Positions 46,780 through 56,662 of a stretch of 64,000 nucleotides of DNA are shown here, piece after piece. The notes beneath the pieces are model-generated. The model worked only from the letters and a program-made list of their open reading frames with translations. It was not told where the DNA came from and did no database searches. Source of the DNA: Neotabrizicola shimadae (lineage in GTDB: Bacteria; Pseudomonadota; Alphaproteobacteria; Rhodobacterales; Rhodobacteraceae). Both the position numbers and the translations under genes were made by a program. Every line of letters starts with the position of its first letter. The stretch's first letter is position 1. Location of the stretch: positions 1,116,001 to 1,180,000 of the forward strand of contig NZ_CP069370.1 in the NCBI RefSeq assembly GCF_019623905.1. The letters are read 5' to 3'.

Positions 46780-49080
46780 GTGTCCCGCGCCTTGTCAGTG
46801 CTGTCCGATGCTGCCGGTTCGCCCGGCGGCGGCGCCCTCAGGCAGCGCCTGCTGCTTGCTGCGGCGGTCGGGGCAGGTGCCCTGGCCTTCGTCTCGGAGG
46901 TGCCCTCCACGCGGTGGCCTGCGCTCGCCGCGGCATTGACGCTGCTTCTGATCCTCACGTTTGTCTCCGCTGCGCGGGTCCTGTCGCGCTGGCAGGCGCG
47001 CCGTCAGGAAGGCGCGCTTCGCCAGTTGGTCCAGAATGATGCCGCGCTGTGTCTTATCACCGATGCGCTTGGCGAAATCGGCTGGCACAACACCGCCGCC
47101 GAGGCGCGTCTTGCTGCGGCCGGCGGCAACATCCTCACGCTGGCCGGAATGCTGAACGATCACTTCGCCAACCCCGGTGCCGTTCTGTTCCGGCTTCAGC
47201 GCCGGGCCGAAAGCGGCACTCCCGCGCGCGAAGACGTAGTTACCCGCCGCGGCCACCTGCGCTTGTCGGCTACGCCCCTGCCGGGCGGGCGCTTCCTGTG
47301 GCGGATCGAGGAATTCCTCGATCGGGGCCAGCCGGGCCGGGGCGGCGATTCGCTCAGCTTGCCCATGCTTGTGGTCAACCGTGCCGGCGTCGTGCTCTAT
47401 GCGAACGAAGCGCTGCGTCGCCTGGCGGGCAGCCGTCCCAAGCGGCTGGACCGCCTGTTCACCGACCCCGCGCCACTCGCCGGCGAAGTGGTCACGGTTT
47501 CCGGCGCCGATGGCCCGGTGCGCGCGCTCCTGGCAGAAATCGCGGGTCCTGGCGATCGAAGGGAGATCTACCTTGTTCCGGTGCCCGACCGGCCCGCAGC
47601 CGCCCCTGCGACGTTCGAGGACCTGCCCGTGGCCCTGTTACGGCTGGACGGCAGCGGCACCGTTCTGACCGCCAACCGCGCCGCGCGCGAGCTCGCGGGT
47701 CTTTCCCCCGACAGCCTGTCCGAGATGCACGAAATCTACGAAGGCCTCGGCCGTCCAGTGGCCGACTGGCTGGGCGATGCGATGGCCGGCCGCCTGCCCG
47801 AAGCGGCCGAGGTGCTGAAACTGCGCGCGGGCGAGGGCGAGCGGTTCCACCACGTCGCCCTGCGCCGCATCGTTGAGGACGGGCGCCCGGGCCTGATTGC
47901 CGTGCTGACCGATGCGACGGACGTCAAGACACTGGAGGCCCAGGTCACCCAGGGCCAGAAGATGCAGGCCATTGGCCTGCTGGCGGGCGGAATCGCCCAT
48001 GATTTCAACAATCTGCTGACCGCCATATCGGGTCATTGCGACCTGCTTCTGCTGCGCCACGACCTGCATGACCCCGATTACGAGGATCTGGTGCAGATCC
48101 GTCAGAACGCCTACCGCGCCGCGGGATTGGTGGGGCAGCTGCTTTCCTATTCGCGCCGCCAGACCCTGAAGCCGGAACGCATCGACCTGCCCGAGGTTCT
48201 GGCCGACATCACCCATCTTCTGAACCGGCTGGTGGGCGAAAGGATCAGCCTGTCCGTCACGCATGATCCTGTTATCGGGGCGATCCGTGCCGACCGGCGC
48301 CATTTCGAACAGATCGTCGTGAACCTGGTCGTCAACGCACGCGATGCCATGCCCCTTGGCGGCACGATCCGCATCGAGACCGAGGCGGTCGCCCTGGCCG
48401 AACCCCTGCAGCGTGATCGCGCCACCGTGCCCGTCGGCGACTGGTCGGTGATTCGCGTCTGCGACACCGGCACTGGCATGTCGCAGGAGGTGATGGCGCG
48501 CATCTTCGAGCCCTTCTTCACCACGAAGAGACCGGGCGAGGGCACCGGACTGGGTCTTGCCAATGTCTATGGCATCGTCAAGCAATCGGGCGGCTTCATC
48601 TTCGTCGACAGCACGCCTGGTGAAGGCACTTGTTTCACGCTGTACTTCCCGCTCCACCGTGGCGAAGAGCCGCGCCGCGCAGAAGCGCCGGCCGAAACCG
48701 CCCCGCCGCGCATCGGGCAGGGCGTGGTCCTCTTGGTCGAGGACGAGGCGCCGGTGCGCACCTTCGCTTCCCGCGCGCTGCGGATGCGTGGCTTCACCGT
48801 GATTGAGGCCGCCAGCGCCGAAGACGCGCTGAAGCGGCTGGACGACCCGGCGCTTGAGGTCGATGTTTTTGTCACCGATGTGGTCATGCCGGGGATGGAC
48901 GGGCCAAGCTGGGTGCGCAAGGCTCTGGAAGACCGGCCGAACGTACGGGTGATCTTCGTCTCCGGCTATGCCGAGGACAGTCTGGCCGAGGACCAGCTGC
49001 GCATCCCGAACTCTGTCTTCCTGCCCAAGCCCTTCTCGCTGAACGACCTGACCACAACAGTGCACCGCCAGATGCATTGA
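46780..49080 (+). CDS. cckA: Hybrid histidine kinase CckA
   Basis: 766 residues from GTG 46780, chosen because AAGGAGGAG lies 4-5 bases upstream; the in-frame ATGs at 46741 and 46753 have poor spacing. Inner-membrane hybrid kinase that controls CtrA through ChpT. Two transmembrane helices (about 22-42 and 45-65), two PAS-like regions (about 80-200 and 275-390), HisKA with the acceptor histidine in [20 protein letters not shown], HATPase ([44 protein letters not shown]), and a C-terminal receiver with VEDEAPVR, aspartate in [13 protein letters not shown] and lysine in LPKPFS. The [15 protein letters not shown] motif is characteristic of CckA. Confidence 0.93.
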   Translation: MSRALSVLSDAAGSPGGGALRQRLLLAAAVGAGALAFVSEVPSTRWPALAAALTLLLILTFVSAARVLSRWQARRQEGALRQLVQNDAALCLITDALGEIGWHNTAAEARLAAAGGNILTLAGMLNDHFANPGAVLFRLQRRAESGTPAREDVVTRRGHLRLSATPLPGGRFLWRIEEFLDRGQPGRGGDSLSLPMLVVNRAGVVLYANEALRRLAGSRPKRLDRLFTDPAPLAGEVVTVSGADGPVRALLAEIAGPGDRREIYLVPVPDRPAAAPATFEDLPVALLRLDGSGTVLTANRAARELAGLSPDSLSEMHEIYEGLGRPVADWLGDAMAGRLPEAAEVLKLRAGEGERFHHVALRRIVEDGRPGLIAVLTDATDVKTLEAQVTQGQKMQAIGLLAGGIAHDFNNLLTAISGHCDLLLLRHDLHDPDYEDLVQIRQNAYRAAGLVGQLLSYSRRQTLKPERIDLPEVLADITHLLNRLVGERISLSVTHDPVIGAIRADRRHFEQIVVNLVVNARDAMPLGGTIRIETEAVALAEPLQRDRATVPVGDWSVIRVCDTGTGMSQEVMARIFEPFFTTKRPGEGTGLGLANVYGIVKQSGGFIFVDSTPGEGTCFTLYFPLHRGEEPRRAEAPAETAPPRIGQGVVLLVEDEAPVRTFASRALRMRGFTVIEAASAEDALKRLDDPALEVDVFVTDVVMPGMDGPSWVRKALEDRPNVRVIFVSGYAEDSLAEDQLRIPNSVFLPKPFSLNDLTTTVHRQMH

Positions 49081-49096
49081 GCGGCCGGCCGGCTTC

Positions 49097-49135
49097 CCGG
49101 CGCGCGCAAGGCAAGCGCCGCCGGGCGCGCGCCGG
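49097..49135. terminator. Perfect 11-bp inverted repeat between convergent cckA and sulfotransferase
   Basis: CCGGCGCGCGC (49097-49107) and GCGCGCGCCGG (49125-49135) with a 17-base loop. It sits between two converging stops and can form from either strand. No U-tract. Confidence 0.5.
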
Positions 49136-49136
49136 C

Positions 49137-49733
49137 TCAGCCGCCCGGAATGCTCGCGTAAAGCGCGAAGTCGGCAGCGGCCTCACGCTCCAGCAGGGCG
49201 CGGGTCCGGTCTCCCAGCGTCAGGTCGCCCTCGGGCGAGACGTTCAGGCGGGGCAGGGTGATGGCGCAGTCAAGCTGGTCTTCCAGAAAGTCCACGAAAT
49301 CCTTGATCCGCTCGTACCGGAACAGCCGATCGACGCTCTTGTCCTTGTGGCCCTTCAGGAACCGGCTCTGCCGGCCGACATCCGCGAAGGCCGGCGGATC
49401 GTCGCGGCACCAGGCCTGGACGAATTCGTCGAAGGTCACGTCATTGGTGCGGTTTCGCGCCTCCACACCATCGCCGCGCTGGCGATAGCGATACCAGCTG
49501 CCCAGCCAGCTCACCGGCTCGCGCATCATCGCCGTCACGGTGAACTCTGCCCCGGAAGCCGCCTCCAGATAGGGGCCGATGAAGCGGTGGAACCGCTGTG
49601 CATTGGTGTGCTTCAGCACGGGCGGCCGCTCGATGGTCAGGGCGGCCAGCGGCTGCAGTGCCGATTCGATGGCCGTCGAACCGGTCTTCGGGGTCGCAAG
49701 AAAGACAAGGCGCTGGTCAAAGAACACAAGCAT
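49137..49733 (-). CDS. Sulfotransferase-family protein
   Basis: 198 residues. The N-terminal LVFLATPKTGSTAIESAL has the 5'-phosphosulfate-binding loop (P-K-T-G-S-T) of PAPS-dependent sulfotransferases, and the distal MMREPVSWLGSWYRYRQRG resembles the 3'-phosphate-binding motif. It transfers sulfate from PAPS to an alcohol or amine on an unknown acceptor. Compact for the family. Divergent from recA. No sulfate-activation genes are nearby. Confidence 0.82.
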   Translation of the reverse strand: MLVFFDQRLVFLATPKTGSTAIESALQPLAALTIERPPVLKHTNAQRFHRFIGPYLEAASGAEFTVTAMMREPVSWLGSWYRYRQRGDGVEARNRTNDVTFDEFVQAWCRDDPPAFADVGRQSRFLKGHKDKSVDRLFRYERIKDFVDFLEDQLDCAITLPRLNVSPEGDLTLGDRTRALLEREAAADFALYASIPGG

Positions 49734-49853
49734 CGGGGCCTCCGCAATCTTTCGCCCGATACACTGCAGGCGTGTAACTGTCCATTAACCTCATTCCGGC
49801 AGCATCATCTTGAACAGGGTTGAAATGTTCCCGTTTTGTCTCCATAAGAACGG

Positions 49854-49868
49854 GAACACTTGGGGAAC
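49854..49868. promoter_or_regulatory. LexA (SOS) box upstream of recA
   Basis: GAAC-ACTTGGG-GAAC, which on the other strand is GTTC-N7-GTTC, the LexA box of alphaproteobacteria. It lies 50 bases before the recA start. A second feature overlaps it: GTTCCCGTT (49827-49835) and AACGGGAAC (49849-49857) form a perfect 9-bp inverted repeat with a 13-base spacer. Confidence 0.8.
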
Positions 49869-49917
49869 ATGACCGAGATTGCCGCGGCAGGGCGGCTGTG
49901 AAATAAGGAGCGGCAGA

Positions 49918-50994
49918 ATGACGGCGAACCTCCTCGACTTGAAGGACCGGCGCGAAATGGACAAGCAGAAGGCGCTGGAAAGCGCGCTCCAGCAGATCGA
50001 ACGGCAGTTCGGCAAGGGCTCGATCATGAAGCTGGGCAAGAACGCCCCGGCCATCGAGATCGAGGCGATTTCCACCGGCTCGCTCGGCCTCGACATCGCG
50101 CTTGGCATCGGCGGCCTGCCCAAGGGTCGCATCATCGAAATCTATGGGCCAGAAAGCTCGGGCAAGACCACGCTCACGCTGCATGTCGTGGCCGAGGAAC
50201 AGAAGAAGGGGGGCGTCTGCGCCTTCGTCGATGCCGAACATGCTCTTGACCCGACCTATGCCCGCAAGCTGGGCGTGGACCTTGACGAACTTCTGATCAG
50301 CCAGCCAGACACTGGCGAGCAGGCGCTGGAAATCGTCGACACGCTGGTGCGCTCTGGCGCCGTCAGCCTGGTCGTCGTCGACTCGGTCGCCGCACTCACG
50401 CCCAAGTCGGAAATCGAAGGCGATATGGGCGACATGCAGATGGGGAGCCAGGCCCGCCTGATGAGCCAGGCCATGCGGAAGCTGACCGCCTCGATCGGCC
50501 GGTCGAACTGCATGGTCATCTTCATCAACCAGATTCGGTTCAAGATCGGCGTGATGTTTGGCAGCCCTGAAACGACATCGGGCGGCAACGCGCTGAAGTT
50601 CTACTCTTCCGTTCGCCTCGACATCCGGCGCATCGGTGCGGTGAAGGACCGCGACGAGGTGGTGGGCAACACCACCAAGGTGAAAGTGGTCAAGAACAAG
50701 GTGGCACCGCCCTTCCGCGAGGTCGAGTTCGACATCATCTATGGCGAGGGCATCTCCAAGATGGGCGAGCTGATCGACCTTGGCGTGAAGGCGGGCATCC
50801 TGGCCAAGTCCGGCTCTTGGTATTCCTACGGCGACGAACGCATCGGCCAGGGGCGCGAGAATGCCAAGCTGTTCCTGAAGCAGAATCCCACCGTCGCCGC
50901 CGAGATCGAGGACAAGATCCGCGCGAGCCATGGGCTGGATTTCCAGATGATCGGCGCCCCCGAAGCCGATGAGGATGGCGTGGTCGACGGCTGA
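49918..50994 (+). CDS. recA: Recombinase RecA
   Basis: 358 residues. DNA strand-exchange ATPase and co-protease for LexA. Seen: N-terminal [20 protein letters not shown], Walker [10 protein letters not shown] (about residues 78-86), Walker [14 protein letters not shown] loops MGLQ-type L1 ([20 protein letters not shown]) and L2 ([22 protein letters not shown]), and the acidic C-terminal tail [10 protein letters not shown]. Intact, normal length. AAGGAG precedes ATG 49918. A LexA box lies upstream and a strong terminator follows. Confidence 0.98.
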   Translation: MTANLLDLKDRREMDKQKALESALQQIERQFGKGSIMKLGKNAPAIEIEAISTGSLGLDIALGIGGLPKGRIIEIYGPESSGKTTLTLHVVAEEQKKGGVCAFVDAEHALDPTYARKLGVDLDELLISQPDTGEQALEIVDTLVRSGAVSLVVVDSVAALTPKSEIEGDMGDMQMGSQARLMSQAMRKLTASIGRSNCMVIFINQIRFKIGVMFGSPETTSGGNALKFYSSVRLDIRRIGAVKDRDEVVGNTTKVKVVKNKVAPPFREVEFDIIYGEGISKMGELIDLGVKAGILAKSGSWYSYGDERIGQGRENAKLFLKQNPTVAAEIEDKIRASHGLDFQMIGAPEADEDGVVDG

Positions 50995-51022
50995 CCCACG
51001 TCGCCGTTCCCCTCATGAAACA

Positions 51023-51057
51023 AGGCCCCGGCTCCAAAGAGCCGGGGCCTTTCGTTT
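51023..51057 (+). terminator. Intrinsic terminator after recA
   Basis: AGGCCCCGGCTC, loop CAAA, GAGCCGGGGCCT, then TTCGTTT. A perfect 12-bp GC-rich stem with a T-rich tail, 28 bases past the recA stop. Confidence 0.9.
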
Positions 51058-51153
51058 CGTACGGGCTCGGGCACGCAACGCGCGGTTTACAGGGCCGTGC
51101 GGGGGGGCTAAGGGAAGGTCCGATTGCCCGTTTCCGCCCGAGGACCCTGTCAC

Positions 51154-53808
51154 ATGGCGTCTCTGAACGACATCCGCTCGACCTTCACCGACTTCTTCGC
51201 GAGGAACGGCCATCGTGTCGTCGAATCTTCGCCGCTGGTGCCGCGCAACGACCCGACGCTGATGTTCACGAACTCGGGCATGGTCCAGTTCAAGAACCTG
51301 TTCACTGGCGTGGAAACGCGCGACTACACCCGCGCCACGACTGCGCAGAAATGCGTCCGCGCCGGCGGCAAGCACAATGACCTGGACAATGTGGGCTACA
51401 CCGCCCGCCACCATACCTTCTTCGAAATGCTGGGGAACTTCTCCTTCGGCGACTATTTCAAGGACACCGCGATCCCGCTGGCCTGGGAATTGCTGACCAA
51501 CGATTTCGGGCTTGACCCGTCGCGCCTGCTGGTCACCGTGTACCACACCGACGACGAGGCGGCGACGATCTGGAAGAAGGTCGCGGGTTTTTCGGATGAC
51601 AAGATCATCCGCATCCCTACGAACGACAATTTCTGGATGATGGGCCCCACCGGCCCCTGCGGACCCTGCACGGAAATCTTCTATGACCACGGCCCCAGCA
51701 TCTGGGGCGGCCCGCCCGGATCGGCGGAGGAGGATGGCGACCGGTTCATCGAGATCTGGAACAACGTCTTCATGCAGTTCGAGCAGTTCGAGGACGGCTC
51801 GCGTCGCGAACTGGCTGCCAAGTCGATCGATACCGGCATGGGGCTGGAGCGCATCGGCGCGCTGTTGCAGGGCAAGCACGACAATTACGACACCGACCTG
51901 ATGCGCAGCCTGATCGAGGCCAGCGCCCACGCCACCAGCCAGGATCCCGACGGCCCCGGCAAGGTGCACCACCGCGTCATCGCCGACCATCTGCGCTCCA
52001 CCTCCTTCCTGATCGCCGACGGCGTCATGCCCTCGAACGAGGGGCGCGGCTATGTGCTGCGCCGCATCATGCGCCGCGCCATGCGCCACGCCCACATGCT
52101 GGGCGCGCAGGACCCGGTGATGTTCCGCCTGGTGCCGGCGCTGGTGCGCCAGATGGGCGCGGCCTATCCCGAACTCGTCCGCGCCCAGGCGCTGATCGAG
52201 GAAACGCTGAAGCTGGAAGAGACCAAGTTCCGTCAGACGCTCGACCGCGGCCTGCGGCTTCTGGATGACGAACTCGCGCGCATCCCGGAAGGCGCCGACC
52301 TGCCGGGCCAGGCCGCCTTCAAGCTTTATGACACCTTCGGCTTCCCGCTGGACCTGACGCAGGACGCCCTGCGCGAGATGGGCCGCAAGGTCGATCTCCA
52401 GGGCTTCGACGCTGCGATGGAAGAGCAGCGCGCCAAAGCCCGCGCTTCCTGGGCCGGCTCGGGCGAAGCGAAAGATGCCCGCATCTGGTTCGAACTGGCC
52501 GAAGCCAACGGCTCCACCGAATTCCTGGGCTATGACACCGAAACTGCCGAGGGCCAGATCCTCGCCCTGGTGAAGGACGGCGCCGCCATCGACAGCGCCG
52601 CCGAGGGCCAGCAGGTGCAGATCGTCGTCAACCAGACCCCGTTCTACGCCGAAAGCGGCGGCCAGGTCGGCGATGCCGGCTTCATCCGCACCGATACCGG
52701 CATGGCCGAGGTGACCGATACCCGCAAATCGGCCGGTGTCTTCTACCACGTCGCCACGGTGCGCGAGGGCTCCATCCTCAAGGGCCAGCCCGCCAAGCTT
52801 GAAGTTGCGCACCACCGCCGCAGCGAGATCCGCGCCAACCATTCGGCCACCCACCTGTTGCACGAGGCGCTGCGCCGCGCGCTTGGCGATCATGTGGCGC
52901 AGAAGGGCAGCCTGAACGCGCCGGATCGCCTGCGCTTCGACTTCAGCCATTCCCATGCGATGACCCCCGCCGAACTGGCCAAGGTCGAGGCCGAGGTGAA
53001 CGCCTACATCCGTCAGAACAGCCCGGTCGAAACCCGCATCATGACCCCCGATGATGCCCGCGCCATCGGCGCGCAGGCGCTGTTCGGCGAGAAATACGGC
53101 GACGAGGTCCGCGTTGTCTCGATGGGCGAACTGCCCGGTTCGGGCAAGGGCACTGACGGCAAGACCTACAGCCTGGAGCTTTGCGGCGGCACCCACGTGA
53201 AGCGCACCGGCGACATCGGCGCCTTCGTCTGCCTGGGCGACAGCGCCTCCTCCGCCGGCGTCCGCCGGATCGAGGCGCTGACCGGCCAGGCCGCGCTGGA
53301 TCACCTGCGTGCTCAGGGCGACCGGCTGGCCGAGATCGCCGCCACGCTGAAAGCCCCCCTGGGCGAGGCGGTGGACCGGGTGAAGGCGCTGTCCGAGGAA
53401 CGCCGCTCACTTCAGAACGAGGTCGCGCAACTGCGCCGCGACCTTGCCATGGGCGGCAAATCGGGCGGGCCGGAAGCCCGCGAAATCAACGGCGTGAAGC
53501 TCATCGCCCAGGTTCTGCAGGGTGTGTCCGGCAAGGATCTGCCCTCGCTGATCGACGAGATGAAGGGCCGCCTCGGTTCTGGCGCGGTTCTCCTGATCGC
53601 CGACACCGGCGCCAAGCCCGCCGTCGCGGCCGGCGTCACCGCCGACCTCACCGCCCGCATCTCTGCCGTCGCGCTGGTCAAGGCCGCGGCCGAGGCGATG
53701 GGCGGCAAGGGCGGCGGCGGCCGCCCCGACATGGCCCAGGCCGGCGGCGCCGACATCGGCCAGGCCCAGGCGGCCATCAAGGCTGCCGAAGCCGTGCTGG
53801 AGGGCTGA
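51154..53808 (+). CDS. alaS: Alanyl-tRNA synthetase
   Basis: 884 residues. Charges tRNA-Ala. Catalytic domain at the N-terminus: [20 protein letters not shown] and class II motif 2 [17 protein letters not shown]. The editing domain carries the zinc site [13 protein letters not shown] and [13 protein letters not shown] (H-x3-H and C-x3-H), and the C-Ala domain ends at residue 884 with a glycine-rich [16 protein letters not shown]. Length and motifs are normal. DUF1330 follows 3 bases after the stop. Separated from recA by a terminator. Confidence 0.98.
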   Translation: MASLNDIRSTFTDFFARNGHRVVESSPLVPRNDPTLMFTNSGMVQFKNLFTGVETRDYTRATTAQKCVRAGGKHNDLDNVGYTARHHTFFEMLGNFSFGDYFKDTAIPLAWELLTNDFGLDPSRLLVTVYHTDDEAATIWKKVAGFSDDKIIRIPTNDNFWMMGPTGPCGPCTEIFYDHGPSIWGGPPGSAEEDGDRFIEIWNNVFMQFEQFEDGSRRELAAKSIDTGMGLERIGALLQGKHDNYDTDLMRSLIEASAHATSQDPDGPGKVHHRVIADHLRSTSFLIADGVMPSNEGRGYVLRRIMRRAMRHAHMLGAQDPVMFRLVPALVRQMGAAYPELVRAQALIEETLKLEETKFRQTLDRGLRLLDDELARIPEGADLPGQAAFKLYDTFGFPLDLTQDALREMGRKVDLQGFDAAMEEQRAKARASWAGSGEAKDARIWFELAEANGSTEFLGYDTETAEGQILALVKDGAAIDSAAEGQQVQIVVNQTPFYAESGGQVGDAGFIRTDTGMAEVTDTRKSAGVFYHVATVREGSILKGQPAKLEVAHHRRSEIRANHSATHLLHEALRRALGDHVAQKGSLNAPDRLRFDFSHSHAMTPAELAKVEAEVNAYIRQNSPVETRIMTPDDARAIGAQALFGEKYGDEVRVVSMGELPGSGKGTDGKTYSLELCGGTHVKRTGDIGAFVCLGDSASSAGVRRIEALTGQAALDHLRAQGDRLAEIAATLKAPLGEAVDRVKALSEERRSLQNEVAQLRRDLAMGGKSGGPEAREINGVKLIAQVLQGVSGKDLPSLIDEMKGRLGSGAVLLIADTGAKPAVAAGVTADLTARISAVALVKAAAEAMGGKGGGGRPDMAQAGGADIGQAQAAIKAAEAVLEG

Positions 53809-53811
53809 TCC

Positions 53812-54102
53812 ATGCCGGGAGCTTTCTGGATCGCCCATGTCGAAGTGACCGATGCCGAAGCCTATGGCCGCTATGCCAAGGGCGCGACCGAGGCCATCGC
53901 TGCGCATGGCGGGGTCTTCCTCGCCCGCGGCGGCCGCTATGTCCAACTGGAAGGCCGCGACCGCGCCCGCAACGTCGTCGCCCGCTTCCCCAGCCTGGAA
54001 GCCGCCGTCGCCTGCTACAACTCGCCCGAATACCAGGCGGCGCTGGAGCATGCGAAGGGCGCGGCAGTGCGCGACCTTGTCGTGGTCGAGGAGGCCGGCT
54101 GA
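53812..54102 (+). CDS. DUF1330-family protein
   Basis: 96 residues, a single dimeric alpha-beta barrel (ferredoxin-like) fold: FWIAHVEVTDAEAYGRYAKG at the start, VFLARGGRYVQLEGRDRARN in the middle and YNSPEYQAALEHAKGAAVRD near the end, all typical of DUF1330 (also called EthD/ABM-like). Role unknown; such domains bind small ligands or act in stress. Starts 3 bases after alaS stops, so probably co-transcribed. Confidence 0.9.
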   Translation: MPGAFWIAHVEVTDAEAYGRYAKGATEAIAAHGGVFLARGGRYVQLEGRDRARNVVARFPSLEAAVACYNSPEYQAALEHAKGAAVRDLVVVEEAG

Positions 54103-54142
54103 TCGCTGCGCATGAGGGACAATACCCCGCGCGAATCCGTTC

Positions 54143-54160
54143 CTGTCATGCTACTGTCAT
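54143..54160 (+). promoter_or_regulatory. Near-perfect Pho box upstream of class II amidotransferase gene
   Basis: CTGTCAT-GCTA-CTGTCAT: two identical 7-base repeats at an 11-base period, closer to the PhoB consensus than the pstS box. It lies 62 bases before the amidotransferase start (54222), in the gap after the DUF1330 gene. A 12-codon frame (MKNNMTRQSRAD) begins in the last bases of the box at 54159 and stops at 54197; I do not claim it is translated. Confidence 0.75.
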
Positions 54161-54221
54161 GAAAAACAACATGACGAGGCAGAGCCGTGCTGACTGATAC
54201 CCCCAACAGGAGGGCCCGCTG

Positions 54222-55019
54222 ATGTGCAGGTGGGCCGCCTACACGGGCGAGGCGATCTTCCTGGAAGACATCGTCAGCCGCCCTGGCCATTCCCTCATTC
54301 ACCAAAGCCACTGCGCCACGCAGTGCCACACCGCCATCAACGCCGATGGCTTCGGCATCGCCTGGTATGGCGACCGGCCCGAGCCCGGCCTCTATCGCGA
54401 TGTCATGCCAGCCTGGTCAGACCCCAATCTGCGCAGCCTGACGGCGCAGGTGAAATCGCGGCTCTTTCTTGCCCATGTCCGCGCCTCGACGGGCACCGCC
54501 ACCAGCCGCAACAACTGCCACCCCTTCGTGCATGGCCGCTGGAGCTTCATGCACAACGGGCAGATCGGCGGCTATGACCGTATCCGCCGCGATGCCGACA
54601 TGCTGATTCCCGACAGCCTCTATTCCTCGCGCAAGGGCGCGACAGACAGCGAAGCGCTGTTCCTGGTCGCCATCGCCGAAGGGTTGGAGGACGATCCCCC
54701 AGGCGCGCTGGAACGCGCCGCCGCGCGCTTCATCCGTCTCGCCCGCGCCAAGGGCGCCGCGCCGCACCTGCGCATGACCGCGGCGCTTTCCGATGGCGAG
54801 CGTCTCTATGCGGTGCGCTATGCCACCGACGATCATGCGCCGACGCTCTGGCACCGCTGGTCCGACACGCGCCGGGGCAGGGCCGTCGTCTCGGAGCCGC
54901 TGGAAACCGACCAGGGCGACTGGCAGGAAATCCCGCCGTCGACCTTCTGCGTGTTCGAAGGCGAGGCCGTCAGGGTGCGCCCCTTCCTGCCCTGCCGCCT
55001 GGTCGCTGCCGCCGCCTGA
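54222..55019 (+). CDS. Class II glutamine amidotransferase (YafJ/EgtC-like)
   Basis: 265 residues. N-terminal nucleophile class II GATase: Met removal exposes the catalytic Cys2 (MCRWAAYTGEAIF). Also seen: NADGFGIAWYGD, the conserved VRASTGTATSRNNCHPF and FMHNGQIGGYDRIRR with the oxyanion asparagine-glycine. It can hydrolyse glutamine; close relatives include EgtC, a gamma-glutamyl hydrolase of ergothioneine synthesis, but no egt genes are nearby. AGGAGGG precedes the ATG. A near-perfect Pho box lies upstream, so phosphate starvation may induce it. Confidence 0.88.
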   Translation: MCRWAAYTGEAIFLEDIVSRPGHSLIHQSHCATQCHTAINADGFGIAWYGDRPEPGLYRDVMPAWSDPNLRSLTAQVKSRLFLAHVRASTGTATSRNNCHPFVHGRWSFMHNGQIGGYDRIRRDADMLIPDSLYSSRKGATDSEALFLVAIAEGLEDDPPGALERAAARFIRLARAKGAAPHLRMTAALSDGERLYAVRYATDDHAPTLWHRWSDTRRGRAVVSEPLETDQGDWQEIPPSTFCVFEGEAVRVRPFLPCRLVAAAA

Positions 55020-55283
55020 TTGCTTGTCCTTTCATGTCCATAGCCCATTTGGGCCATGCAACACGGCATCGTGATGGGCATTGTTAACCTGTCCTTTGGG
55101 GGACATCGCAACGGCTGTCGCAGTGTCTGTGTGGGTTCAGGCCGCGACAGTCCGCCAAGCATGTTTGATGCGAGTGATTGAAGTAACTGTCGTCCCAGTG
55201 GGCGAGGGGTCGTCAACACGGTTGGCGGCCCCTTCGTTCGTTCGGGGCGTGCGCTTGCATGATCCCTGCGCCTGCAAGGACGG
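55020..55283. other. Convergent gap with nothing recognised
   Basis: 264 bases between the amidotransferase stop and the LuxR-type stop. It is more AT-rich than the surrounding genes and contains only short meaningless frames. I saw no strong hairpin, RNA gene or operator. Confidence 0.5.
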
Positions 55284-56417
55284 TTACAGCCGGCGCTGGC
55301 TCACACCCAGGACGGCCAGTTCGCTTTGCCGCCGCAGCCCGGTCTTGCCCAGGGCCGACTTGATCTGGTTGCGCACCGTGTGCACGCTGGCCCGGCGCTG
55401 CTCGGCGATTTCCTGCGGTGTCAGGCCAGAGGCCAGCAGCATCACAACCTCCACCTCTGCGGGCGTCAGACCATGCTCGGTGGTCAGCGGCGAACTCTGC
55501 TCGGACATGGCCTGGGATGGCGCAATCACCAGAATCTTGGCCGGAACTTGCGAAAGCGCCGTGGGCAGGACCTTAAGCCCCTCGGCCTGGTCCGCGGTCA
55601 GCCGGACCAGGTGCATCATGCGAATCTCGCCCCGCGCAAAGGACATGATCCGCTCGATCCCCGGCCGCCGCGTCGCGCCCATGCGTTCCAGGCTGGCACG
55701 CGCCGCCAACGATTCGGCGGTCACCTGACCCCGCGGCGACAGCATGACATGGTGCCCCTTGTCCAGAAGATCGGCCGCCTCCCGGTTGGTGTTCATGACT
55801 CGCCGGTCCGCGTCCAGAAGCAGGACAGCCGCCCCGTTGGTGTCCAGCCCCAGGCGTGTTGCGGTCAGTTCTGCCCGCAATCCCAGAACCTCACGGTTCA
55901 CCTGCAAGGCGTGGCGCATCGCCGGGGCCAAGGCACTGATGACGCGCAGGAAGTCCAACTCCATCCGGTCCCGGTGCCGGCGCGGCACCGCGCCGCCCAG
56001 CCAATAGGTTCGCTCGCGGTCGCGCAGGATGAACTGGCCACCACCCGCGATCGTGTCGTCCTGCGGACGCGTCCAGTCATTGTAGAACTCGGTCCGCTCC
56101 ACCTCGGTTTCATCCACAAGTTCCGACTTGTGATAGGTCCGTCCGCCGACCTGGCGTAGACTGGCGTCCCACCACGGGTTGATGAACCGGTAATGGTCCA
56201 CGAACTCTTGCACGAAGCTGTCTTCATAGCCGTGGGTCAGTGAAACCGGAGTTTCATCAACAAGAGAACTGGCCCCCCAGAACTGAATCCTCACCCCGGG
56301 GAAGATCTGACCAAGCCCGGCAATCACATCCTGCCATGACTCCGGGTCGATCGCCGCCCGCGCGACAATGGCCGACAAGGTATCCAGTCGCGGGTCGTTA
56401 CCGCGCAGTACTCGCAT
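55284..56417 (-). CDS. LuxR-family regulator with PAS-like sensor region
   Basis: 377 residues from ATG 56417 (AGGGGGA upstream). The C-terminal LuxR helix-turn-helix is clear: HGLTPAEVEVVMLLASGLTP, then EIAEQRRASVHTVRNQIKSA (about residues 315-360). The N-terminal 300 residues are a soluble sensor with a PAS-like stretch (AAVLLLDADRRVMNTNREAA). No acyl-homoserine-lactone pocket motif is recognisable and no luxI gene is near, so quorum sensing is not supported. Ligand and targets unknown. The third repeat copy lies 171 bases upstream of the start. Confidence 0.87.
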   Translation of the reverse strand: MRVLRGNDPRLDTLSAIVARAAIDPESWQDVIAGLGQIFPGVRIQFWGASSLVDETPVSLTHGYEDSFVQEFVDHYRFINPWWDASLRQVGGRTYHKSELVDETEVERTEFYNDWTRPQDDTIAGGGQFILRDRERTYWLGGAVPRRHRDRMELDFLRVISALAPAMRHALQVNREVLGLRAELTATRLGLDTNGAAVLLLDADRRVMNTNREAADLLDKGHHVMLSPRGQVTAESLAARASLERMGATRRPGIERIMSFARGEIRMMHLVRLTADQAEGLKVLPTALSQVPAKILVIAPSQAMSEQSSPLTTEHGLTPAEVEVVMLLASGLTPQEIAEQRRASVHTVRNQIKSALGKTGLRRQSELAVLGVSQRRL

Positions 56418-56587
56418 CCATGTCCCCCTGGGCGGCCCTTTGTCCCTCGTTAGGCCATTTGCCGTGAATGCACCGTGAATCCGTATCGGTTTTCCTGCCG
56501 TGCAGACAGGCATTGGCACGAAAGGATAAACGCGCACGGTAGCCCAAGAAAAGGCCCCGCCCGCCCGTTCGGGCAAGCAGGGCCAGA

Positions 56588-56662
56588 TCTTAACGCCAAG
56601 TGAATGCTCGGCGACAAGATATTGATTTCATTCAGATCAGGAAGGCGTCCGAGCTCGGACGC
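56588..56662 (-). repeat. 3'-UTR palindrome/TTAA element, copy 3 (after typA)
   Basis: Begins right after the TGA stop of typA. Read leftward: GCGTCCGAGCTCGGACGC (56662-56645), then GAATGAAATCAATATCTTG, then TTCACTTGGCGTTAA (56604-56590). Same 74-nt spacing as copies 1 and 2. The distal block has one changed base in the first TTAA (TTCA) and the loop is CTTGGCG; the downstream TCCGAGG of copies 1 and 2 is absent. Confidence 0.82.

Noticed and set aside
55284-56417. LuxR-type regulator as a quorum-sensing receptor
   Set aside because: No acyl-homoserine-lactone pocket residues were recognised and there is no luxI gene near it; only the DNA-binding end is LuxR-like.
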